Source of the DNA: an uncultured Lachnospiraceae bacterium
Lineage (GTDB): Bacteria; Bacillota; Clostridia; Lachnospirales; Lachnospiraceae
DNA: 32,447 nt
Assembly (NCBI GenBank): GCA_934385475.1
Contig: CAKRPS010000028.1
Coordinates: 1-32,447 of the forward strand
Direction of reading: 5' to 3'
Position 1 is the stretch's first letter; each line of letters begins with the position of its first letter. Shown here piece after piece: positions 24,841-32,447 of this stretch. Both the position numbers and the translations under genes were made by a program. The notes under the pieces were generated by a model. That model had not been told where the DNA came from and did no database searches. It saw nothing but the letters and a program-made list of their open reading frames with translations.

Positions 24841-25752
24841 TTATTTCATGCTCTCAGCCATCACTGCACCAATGGCAAGAGAATTTACTTTTGTCTCAAA
24901 ATCATCAGAACGGGATGTCAGGATAACCGGAGCCTTGGTTCCTGTCAGAATGTTTCCGTTCTTAACCTGTGCGGTGTGTACCAGCGCCTTGTATACCAGG
25001 TTACCCGCATGGATATCCGGGAAAAGAAGGATGTCCGCATCGCCGACAATCTTTCTGCCCTCTGCTCCCTTGTGCTTTGCTGCCGCAGGGTCGATTGCCA
25101 GATCCAGGGAAAGCGGACCGTCTACTACACAGCCTGTGATCCTGCCTTCCTCGCACATCTTTGTCAGCTCTGCCGCATCTACCGTGACAGGCATCTTCGG
25201 ATTAACTACCTCAACGGCAGCAAGCGGGGCTACCTTCGGATTCGGGATACCGCAGGCATGACATACATCTACTGTATTCTCAATGATATGTACCTTGTCT
25301 TCCAGTGTCGGATAGGTCATGAATGCCACATCCGTCAGGAAAAGCAGATGATCGATTCCCTTGATCTCAAATACACACACATGGGATAATGTCTTACCGG
25401 TTCTGAGTCCGACTTCCTTGTCAAGCACGCTCTTCAAAAATGACTTTGTATCGATCAGACCCTTCATATACATATCAGCCTTGCCATTATGTACCAGTTC
25501 TACTGCTTTCAGTGCTGCTGCATAGTCATCCTTCTCGTCAATGATCTCAAAGCCGTTCAGATCCATATTGATCTGTGCTGCTACTTCTTTGATCTTATCG
25601 GCATCGCCTACCAGAATTGCCTCTGCAATCTTGCGCTCTTTTGCTGCTGCTACCGCCTCCAGAACTGCACTGTCCTGTGCCACGGCTACAGCCACTTTCT
25701 TCATGCCGCACCCCGACACCTTTGAAATCAGATCATCAAAACTCTTACTCAT
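24841..25752 (-). CDS. ptb: Phosphate butyryltransferase
   Basis: This enzyme converts butyryl-CoA and phosphate to butyryl phosphate and CoA, feeding butyrate kinase. The 303-residue protein has the PTA/PTB-family pattern: MYMKGLIDTKSFLKSVL, VCVFEIKGIDHLLFLTDVAF and NILTGTKAPVILTSRSD at the C-terminus. Length near 300 fits ptb better than the longer phosphate acetyltransferase. A GTG at 25761 is also in frame but lies only three bases after GGAG; the ATG at 25752 is 12 bases from it, so the start is open between the two. Its own promoter lies in the gap behind the AICAR transformylase gene. Confidence 0.94.
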   Translation of the reverse strand: MSKSFDDLISKVSGCGMKKVAVAVAQDSAVLEAVAAAKERKIAEAILVGDADKIKEVAAQINMDLNGFEIIDEKDDYAAALKAVELVHNGKADMYMKGLIDTKSFLKSVLDKEVGLRTGKTLSHVCVFEIKGIDHLLFLTDVAFMTYPTLEDKVHIIENTVDVCHACGIPNPKVAPLAAVEVVNPKMPVTVDAAELTKMCEEGRITGCVVDGPLSLDLAIDPAAAKHKGAEGRKIVGDADILLFPDIHAGNLVYKALVHTAQVKNGNILTGTKAPVILTSRSDDFETKVNSLAIGAVMAESMK

Positions 25753-25844
25753 CTTAACCACATACTCCTTTGTCTTCTCTATTATTCGTTTCTATCGCAC
25801 GGCCCGCTTTTCCTTCACCAGAGCCATTGTGATTTTCTTATCAA

Positions 25845-25873
25845 ATCATAGCACCATCACAACAAAAAATCAA
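25845..25873 (-). promoter_or_regulatory. Promoter candidate for ptb-buk
   Basis: TTGATT (25873-25868), 17-bp spacer and TATGAT (25850-25845) with an upstream TGC on the minus strand, giving an extended -10. The leader to ptb would be about 90 bases. Confidence 0.6.
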
Positions 25874-25906
25874 TGAAAGTGCGGAATCTTATCCACGTCC
25901 CGACGC

Positions 25907-27088
25907 CTAGTGATGGAACAGACGGATACCGGTAAAGCACATTGTCATTCCGTATTTGTTGCAGGTCTCGATCACGTTGTCATCCCGCACGGAGCCTCCC
26001 GGCTGTGCTACATAACGCACACCGCTGCGATGAGCTCTCTCGATATTGTCTCCAAACGGGAAAAAGGCATCTGATCCAAGTGACACATCTGTCATTTTGT
26101 CAAGCCATGCTCTCTTTTCCTCCCGTGTAAACACCTCCGGTTTTACCTTAAAGAATTTCTGCCAGGTGCCTTCCGCAAGAACATCCATATAATCCTCGCC
26201 TATGTACAGGTCGATCGAGTTGTCCCGGTCTGCACGGCCGATGCCGTCCGCAAACTGCAGGCCCAGCACCTGAGGTGCCTGTCTCAGAAACCAGTTGTCT
26301 GCCTTGGAGCCTGCCAGTCTGGTACAGTGGATACGGGACTGCTGTCCTGCACCGATACCAATCGCCTGTCCACCCTTGACATAGCAGACGGAGTTGGATT
26401 GTGTATATTTCAGTGTGATCATGGAAATGGCCAGATCGATCTTTGCCTGCTGCGGGAGTTCCTTGCTTTCTGTGACAATATTTCCGAAGAAATCCTCATC
26501 GATCTTTAATTCATTTCTTCCCTGTTCAAAGCTGATCCCATAGACCTGCTTTACCTCGATCGGGGCAGGCGTATAGTTTTCATCGATCTTTATCACATTG
26601 TAATTTCCCTTTTTCTTGGCTTTCAGGATCTCCAGCGCCTCAGGCTCGTATCCCGGAGCGATCACACCGTCCGATACTTCCCTTTTGATGATCTTGGCAG
26701 TCGCCACATCACAGACATCCGACAGGGAGATAAAATCGCCAAAGGAGCTCATCCTGTCAGCTCCTCTCGCCCTTGCGTACGCATTTGCAAGAGGTGTGAA
26801 CTCTATATCGAGGTCATCCACCCAGTAAATCTTCTTCTCTACATCCGAAAGTGGAAGCCCAACTGCCGCACCCGCCGGTGATACGTGTTTAAAGGAGGTC
26901 GCTGCCGGGAGTCCGGTCGCCTTCTTCAGCTCCTTGACAAGCTGCCATCCATTGAAGGCATCGAGAAAATTGATATATCCCGGTCTACCGTTAAGTACCT
27001 CGATCGGCAGGTCGCTTCCATCCGCCATGAAAATGCGGGACGGTTTCTGATTCGGGTTACAGCCATATTTCAATTCCAGTTCTTTCAT
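25907..27088 (-). CDS. purH: Stand-alone AICAR transformylase (PurH C-terminal half only)
   Basis: The 393-residue protein is homologous to the formyltransferase half of bifunctional PurH and has no MGS-like IMP cyclohydrolase domain in front. It transfers the formyl group from 10-formyl-tetrahydrofolate to AICAR, giving FAICAR. The active-site Lys67-His68 pair (SFKHVSPAGAA) is present, and so are the QSNSVCY and HCTRLAGSK segments. The enzyme that closes FAICAR to IMP is encoded just upstream (PurO type). The symbol purH here covers only the transformylase; some authors use purV. A GGGAG ribosome binding site lies nine bases before the ATG. A 145-bp inverted-repeat element separates it from purO. 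Confidence 0.94.
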   Translation of the reverse strand: MKELELKYGCNPNQKPSRIFMADGSDLPIEVLNGRPGYINFLDAFNGWQLVKELKKATGLPAATSFKHVSPAGAAVGLPLSDVEKKIYWVDDLDIEFTPLANAYARARGADRMSSFGDFISLSDVCDVATAKIIKREVSDGVIAPGYEPEALEILKAKKKGNYNVIKIDENYTPAPIEVKQVYGISFEQGRNELKIDEDFFGNIVTESKELPQQAKIDLAISMITLKYTQSNSVCYVKGGQAIGIGAGQQSRIHCTRLAGSKADNWFLRQAPQVLGLQFADGIGRADRDNSIDLYIGEDYMDVLAEGTWQKFFKVKPEVFTREEKRAWLDKMTDVSLGSDAFFPFGDNIERAHRSGVRYVAQPGGSVRDDNVIETCNKYGMTMCFTGIRLFHH

Positions 27089-27121
27089 ATTTAATTTCTC
27101 CCTCTGAGTTGTATTTATCTT

Positions 27122-27266
27122 TGTAACTATTCAGAACCCCATTCGCAAAATCGCCTTTTCAAGGCTCCTTTTTTGCTCATGTGGTTACTTCGCCATATAA
27201 ATTTGACATTCTGTATTTATGCCAGCATAAACAGAAGTCAAATTTGCATGGCTCTGAATAGTTACA
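27122..27266. repeat. MITE-like element with 14-bp terminal inverted repeats
   Basis: TGTAACTATTCAGA (27122-27135) and its exact complement (27253-27266) bound 145 bp with no ORF. Inside, a second long hairpin (AAATTTGAC to GTCAAATTT, about 27198-27245) and a GCCTT/AAGGC hairpin are present. The right end contains the purO stop codon. No clear target duplication is seen. Confidence 0.6.
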
Positions 27267-27975
27267 TATTCTTGTTCACAATCCTTGTCTCATATTCCCC
27301 GGTTGCAATATCAATATAACGCACAAACAGGGAAACCTTGTTCTCTTCGTTCAGGTTCTTCCAGATCATATCCGTGAAGCTGTCAATATCCCCTTCTATG
27401 CCCACGAGCACCGGTTCGCCCTCAAAACTCGGAAGCGGATTGCCGTCGCCCATGTAAGTATGGATAAAATGTCCTTCGCCAGCCACCGGATTCTCATAGG
27501 CAAACGTGTAACGGCAGCATGAGGAGGGATCTCCATTATTGCTTTTCAGGATCGACATAGCATAGTTGTAGCCACCGTTTTCCATGTGCATGATACCGGA
27601 AATACGAGGTGTATAGTTCGGTGCATCCGGTTCAAATTCCCGGGTACGGAGTGACTGTTCAAAGGTCTGCTGCCGGTCCATCAGCTCATAGATGGTGTCT
27701 GTCTGATCTCCGTTGGTGACGATCGTCTTGTTGCCAAGCACCCGCACCGGCGCATAGATGATCAGGCTGGGATCTTCCAGCTTGGAAGGATCAAATGCCT
27801 GTGTCCTGATTCCCTTTCCATCCTCCACGAACACCCTGTTACGGCTGTTGCTGCTTCTTCCCATGATAAAATAGGCTGTCACAGCATATTTTCCATCGGC
27901 AGATTTACCGATCACGATTCCTCTTCCCGGATAAGCGTTGGACGAGAGGTCCTTCGCCAGTGAAATTTTCTGCAT
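27262..27975 (-). CDS. purO: IMP cyclohydrolase, archaeal PurO type
   Basis: PurO closes FAICAR to IMP, the last step of purine synthesis, and is unrelated to the PurH cyclohydrolase domain. The 237-residue product has the PurO-family opening NAYPGRGIVIGKS, the SSNSRNRVF segment, IIYAPVRVLG and VTNGDQTDTIYE, and the later NGGYNYAMSI and GEGHFIHTYMGDG; these line up with archaeal PurO from memory. AGGAGG lies eight bases before the ATG, and the gene follows the GGDEF gene by 12 bp. Its stop codon falls in the end of the inverted-repeat element. Identity is firm from motif order; kinetics and partner are inferred. Confidence 0.88.
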   Translation of the reverse strand: MQKISLAKDLSSNAYPGRGIVIGKSADGKYAVTAYFIMGRSSNSRNRVFVEDGKGIRTQAFDPSKLEDPSLIIYAPVRVLGNKTIVTNGDQTDTIYELMDRQQTFEQSLRTREFEPDAPNYTPRISGIMHMENGGYNYAMSILKSNNGDPSSCCRYTFAYENPVAGEGHFIHTYMGDGNPLPSFEGEPVLVGIEGDIDSFTDMIWKNLNEENKVSLFVRYIDIATGEYETRIVNKNM

Positions 27976-27987
27976 CTTGTATCCTCC

Positions 27988-29865
27988 TTATTTTTTCTGC
28001 GTTCTTGTATTTTTAGTCTTTCTTTGCTGTTTTCCATGTACTGCCACCTGATCCTTGCCGGCATTCTTGGCCTCATACATGGCCATATCGGCCTTTTTGA
28101 TCAGCTCCTGCACATCCTCCCCATCTGCCGGGAAATGTGCAATTCCCATACTCATCGTGCAGCGGTACTCCGCATCCTTCAAAAACCACGACTTGCAGAA
28201 CACCGTCCTTACCCCTTCCACGATCTGGTCATGCCGTTCATACTCCTGTGGAGGGATTAGCACAACAAACTCATCGCCGCCCAGACGGTAACAGGTATTC
28301 CGGATTCCCTCGACCCCCTGCATTCCCTGCGCTATCGATTTGAGCAGCACATCTCCGTACTCATGCCCCAGACTGTCATTGATCTTTTTGAAATCATCCA
28401 GATCCATGTAGAGCACTGCTCCCTGGGTTCCGTCTTTCCCCGCCTCATCGACATACCGTGCCAGATCCCTCTCGCAGCACAGCCGGTTGTACAACCCTGT
28501 CAGAAAATCTGTGTAGGCCTGCCGTTCTATCTTCTGCTGATACATCTTCTTCTCTGTGACATCATAGATGGAACAGACCCTGACCGTCCTGCCATCCACC
28601 CATGGGATCTTCTTATAATTCAGATCATACCAGGCGCCTTTCTCTTCCTCGCAGATTTCCAGACTTCCCGCATCACTCTCGTCTGGAATCTGTTTCTCAA
28701 AAACTTCTTTTAGATAATCGCTTTCCGGCTCTGCCGGGAGCATTTCCTGAAAATTTCCGTTGGTAAACAGGATCTTTCCACTCTCTATATCCCGCACGTA
28801 GATCGCGCTTCCAACATTGTCCAGCACTTCCTCCAGGGCCGCATAAGAGCCTGCCAGCGAATTTTTCTGGATTCTCTTGGTCAGAATACTCTGGAGCACC
28901 TTCACAGAATCATTCAGGAATTTAATATCCTCCAGTTCCCACGAATACCCTTGCCTTCTCACTTCGAAACAGGCATACATACCGATTCTGTCCCGCAGGA
29001 CAATCGGCAATACACAAAGCGCCGCGATCCCGTCCTTTTCCATATCCCGCCGATACTCTCCCTTACTGTTTCCCTTAGAGAGCACCAATGGTTTCTTTCC
29101 CAGCAGATAACCGGGTCTTGACTGGTTACGTGTTTGATCAAACCGCGATACCACGCCCTCATGATTCCACTGCGCTATCACGTCCATCCGCGGTGACGTG
29201 TCACTCTCTACACCGCACAGATAAGCCTCCTCCAGATTCAGCAGATTGCCGACCACCAGCAAAATGCTGTGCATGATCTCTTCAACCGGCTCGTCACTGT
29301 CCAGAAGCTGCACGATCTCTGTCGTAGCCGCCATCCGCTTCAGAACATTTTCTGTCTCTTCCTTGGAAAATTTTGTTCTGCGGCTCTCGGCTTCCGCATT
29401 TCTTGCCAGTATCCTGCTTTGCAGAATATGACCGCTCACCTCTCTGATCAGGTCTAACGTCCGCAGAAACTGCCGTTCTGAGATTCGATGCTGAAACTGC
29501 TGTGCATAGGCCTGTGCCTCCTGCGCTCCGCATTCCTCAAGCACTGCATAGACAACCCAGGTGATCACACTTTTCCCATCCGACCGAATACATACCGCAG
29601 CACATTTCACTGCCTCCGCCTGCGTATCTTCTACCGTCTGTTCTTCCAGTGTACTTCGGGACAGGCTTTCCACAAGCTCTCCTATCCGTTCTTTGGAGAT
29701 CACCTCTTCCAGCCTCTTCCTGTCCTCCTGTGTTCCTGAGAGTTCTGTCATCTGCATACCGACACTGTCTACACAATACGCATAAACTCCGGTCGCAGCA
29801 CAGAAAGAATCCTGTAGATTTTTGATCGATTCATTGTCTATCACGTTGTAATAAGCTTCTTTCAT
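27988..29865 (-). CDS. PocR-GAF-PAS-GGDEF protein, putative diguanylate cyclase
   Basis: The 625-residue soluble protein has an N-terminal PocR-like sensor (~10-140, LQDSFCAATGVYAYCVD), a GAF-like domain (~170-330), a PAS domain (~340-440, ILFTNGNFQEM to YDVTEKK) and a GGDEF domain (~450-605) with intact GGDEF at 529-533 and the DFLTGLYNR start motif. It should make c-di-GMP from two GTP. I see no RxxD inhibitory site in front of GGDEF. It lacks transmembrane segments, so it senses something in the cytoplasm. It lies between guaB and purO, 12 bp before purO, so its expression may follow purine genes. A weak terminator lies between guaB and this gene. Confidence 0.92.
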   Translation of the reverse strand: MKEAYYNVIDNESIKNLQDSFCAATGVYAYCVDSVGMQMTELSGTQEDRKRLEEVISKERIGELVESLSRSTLEEQTVEDTQAEAVKCAAVCIRSDGKSVITWVVYAVLEECGAQEAQAYAQQFQHRISERQFLRTLDLIREVSGHILQSRILARNAEAESRRTKFSKEETENVLKRMAATTEIVQLLDSDEPVEEIMHSILLVVGNLLNLEEAYLCGVESDTSPRMDVIAQWNHEGVVSRFDQTRNQSRPGYLLGKKPLVLSKGNSKGEYRRDMEKDGIAALCVLPIVLRDRIGMYACFEVRRQGYSWELEDIKFLNDSVKVLQSILTKRIQKNSLAGSYAALEEVLDNVGSAIYVRDIESGKILFTNGNFQEMLPAEPESDYLKEVFEKQIPDESDAGSLEICEEEKGAWYDLNYKKIPWVDGRTVRVCSIYDVTEKKMYQQKIERQAYTDFLTGLYNRLCCERDLARYVDEAGKDGTQGAVLYMDLDDFKKINDSLGHEYGDVLLKSIAQGMQGVEGIRNTCYRLGGDEFVVLIPPQEYERHDQIVEGVRTVFCKSWFLKDAEYRCTMSMGIAHFPADGEDVQELIKKADMAMYEAKNAGKDQVAVHGKQQRKTKNTRTQKK

Positions 29866-29884
29866 GCGGACTTTCCCTCACTGA

Positions 29885-29913
29885 AAATTCCCAAGGTGCC
29901 GGACACCTTGGGA
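29885..29913 (-). terminator. Hairpin terminator after guaB (weak T run)
   Basis: A perfect 10-bp stem, TCCCAAGGTG with CACCTTGGGA, five-base loop, followed on the minus strand by ATTTTCAG. The short T run may allow read-through into the GGDEF gene. Confidence 0.7.
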
Positions 29914-29928
29914 TCTTCTTATATTCTT

Positions 29929-31404
<1,476 letters not shown>

Positions 31405-31415
31405 CTATTTATGAG

Positions 31416-31463
31416 AAAAGCACATAGAAGCATTGCTCCTTGCAATGCAGTTATGCGCCTTTT
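31416..31463. terminator. Hairpin between the DUF6106-like gene and guaB
   Basis: GCATTGC and GCAATGC (7 bp, loop TCCTT) are extended by further pairing to AAAAG and CTTTT at the ends. On the minus strand it ends in CTTTTCTC. It could terminate the upstream gene or attenuate guaB. Confidence 0.55.
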
Positions 31464-31467
31464 ATCA

Positions 31468-31962
31468 TCAATCCGTAAATGTCTTGCGGGGAGCTGCATT
31501 TTTGATTGCCCTGACCATTGCTTCGTTAGGTTCCAGGATCACTTTCTTGCCGCCCTCACATATCATTATATATCTTTTTTCAGGTTTCTGTTCTACGCCG
31601 GAGCTGTAATCAACCGTTTTCATCTCCCGGTTCTTATAATTGTCCAGTCTGTAGGAATTATACGGAGCCATAATCTCCATCTTCTCCACAGAGAAGGTTC
31701 CCACCTTTTTGCGTCGGCTCTTGGCCATCACCTTGTCGATGCTGATCTCTTTGTCCAGATACAGGTACTCGTACTCCACATCCGCATTCATATAAGCAAA
31801 ATAAGCGCCGATTCCTGTGACAATCGCTACCAGAAGACCCGGAACAAATACCATTCCGACCAAAACAAACACCACGGTCAGCATGATCAGCAGAATTTTC
31901 AAAAAGCTCATAATTCCGGAACTTTTTCTTGCCACAAGGCACTCTACATAGGTCTCATTCAT
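31468..31962 (-). CDS. DUF6106-like small membrane protein
   Basis: The 164-residue product begins MNETYVECLV, has two close hydrophobic helices (about 18-38 and 40-58) and a charged cytoplasmic or external domain with YEYLYLDKEISIDKVMAKSRRKK and a C-terminal VILEPNEAMVRAIKN segment. I match it from memory to the DUF6106 family of Lachnospiraceae. A GTG at 31971 is in frame, but AAAGGTG is better spaced for the ATG at 31962. It is alone, with guaB downstream, and is divergent from the plus-strand gene at the right edge. Function unknown. Confidence 0.8.
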   Translation of the reverse strand: MNETYVECLVARKSSGIMSFLKILLIMLTVVFVLVGMVFVPGLLVAIVTGIGAYFAYMNADVEYEYLYLDKEISIDKVMAKSRRKKVGTFSVEKMEIMAPYNSYRLDNYKNREMKTVDYSSGVEQKPEKRYIMICEGGKKVILEPNEAMVRAIKNAAPRKTFTD

Positions 31963-32061
31963 AATATACACACCTTTCTTCCTAAGTCACGATAGATAGT
32001 TTAAATGATATAACACTTTGTCTGAACTTTCAAGCAAATAACGGAAATTTGTATACGTTGA

Positions 32062-32090
32062 TTGACTTTATCAACAGGAATGCTTAAAAT
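32062..32090 (+). promoter_or_regulatory. Promoter candidate for the right-edge gene
   Basis: TTGACT (32062-32067), 17-bp spacer and TAAAAT (32085-32090), each five of six to consensus; ~35 bases before the ATG. Confidence 0.7.
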
Positions 32091-32124
32091 TAGGATACAT
32101 TAAAAATAAAAAAGGAGCAGGACA

Positions 32125-32447
32125 ATGGCTGTCATAGATGAAATCCGCGAACAACGCAAGAAAGCTTTTAAGACCATGGATACCAAAGGAAAACTGGGTT
32201 ATATCTGGTATTATTATAAGGTTCATATTCTGGTGTCCCTCGCCGTTATCATCTTTGTTGTGGCCTTCATCCAGCAATATCTTTCCAACAAGCCTTACGG
32301 CTTCTACGCCTGCTTTGTAAATGCCTCCGTGACCGATTATTCCATCACGGATGCCTGGGCCGATGAGTTCGCGCAGTACGGCCCGGTCGACACCGATGAA
32401 TATCTTGTTTTCATGGATACCTCTGTCCAGTTATCGGAGAACAGTGA
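32125..32447 (+). CDS. Membrane protein of unknown function, partial (cut by window end)
   Basis: The first 107 residues are visible. A charged cytoplasmic start (MAVIDEIREQRKKAFKTM) leads to one hydrophobic helix (about residues 33-51, VHILVSLAVIIFVVAF) and then an extracytoplasmic part (KPYGFYACFVNASVTDYS). AAAGGAG sits seven bases before the ATG and a good promoter lies upstream. The frame is open to the edge. I do not recognise a family. Confidence 0.8.
   Translation, partial: MAVIDEIREQRKKAFKTMDTKGKLGYIWYYYKVHILVSLAVIIFVVAFIQQYLSNKPYGFYACFVNASVTDYSITDAWADEFAQYGPVDTDEYLVFMDTSVQLSENS

Overview
The window looks like the chromosome of an anaerobic, monoderm member of the Bacillota, most likely a Lachnospiraceae-type butyrate producer. 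The clues are moderate GC (by eye), strong AGGAGG-type ribosome binding sites, a ptb-buk butyrate module, an archaeal-type IMP cyclohydrolase beside a stand-alone AICAR transformylase, a YknXYZ-like ABC export operon, and several small membrane proteins of families common in gut clostridia. Species cannot be fixed from the sequence alone. Almost every gene lies on the minus strand; only two small membrane-protein genes near 13.4-14.6 kb and a partial gene at the right edge are on the plus strand. No tRNA, rRNA, CRISPR array, prophage or transposase gene was seen.

Layout from left to right, all minus strand unless stated. 0-6 kb holds ispD, tsaD, a membrane-anchored unknown, rnz, a small zinc-ribbon protein, rimI, tsaB, tsaE and a YcxB-like protein; tsaE, tsaB and rimI are tightly packed and with tsaD give the bacterial t6A tRNA-modification set. 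6-9.6 kb is a three-gene export operon (ATPase, adaptor, MacB-type permease) closed by a clear terminator. 9.8-10.9 kb is a riboflavin transporter gene under an FMN riboswitch with a terminator expression platform. 10.9-13.3 kb is tex. The plus-strand pair (DUF4190-like and DUF975-like) follows and collides tail to tail with prfB, which carries the programmed +1 frameshift. secA follows.

18.5-23.7 kb is a signalling region: a hybrid histidine kinase with HPt domain, a single-domain response regulator, a lipoprotein built from two copies of a ~90-residue unit, an unknown 128-residue protein and a LytTR response regulator. 23.7-25.8 kb is ptb-buk, making butyrate and ATP from butyryl-CoA. 25.9-31.4 kb is a purine region: stand-alone AICAR transformylase, PurO-type IMP cyclohydrolase, a PocR/GAF/PAS/GGDEF protein and guaB, so AICAR to IMP to XMP is encoded within about 5.5 kb with a putative diguanylate cyclase in the middle. 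A small membrane protein and the start of an unknown plus-strand membrane protein close the window.

The most interesting non-coding signals are a 145-bp MITE-like element with 14-bp terminal inverted repeats between purO and the AICAR transformylase gene, a perfect 10-bp hairpin that swallows the prfB frameshift site, nested inverted repeats over the promoter of the unknown 128-residue gene, and terminator hairpins placed directly in front of two response-regulator genes. I did not find a system I can call new with confidence; the lipoprotein/128-residue/LytTR cluster is the best candidate for undescribed function.
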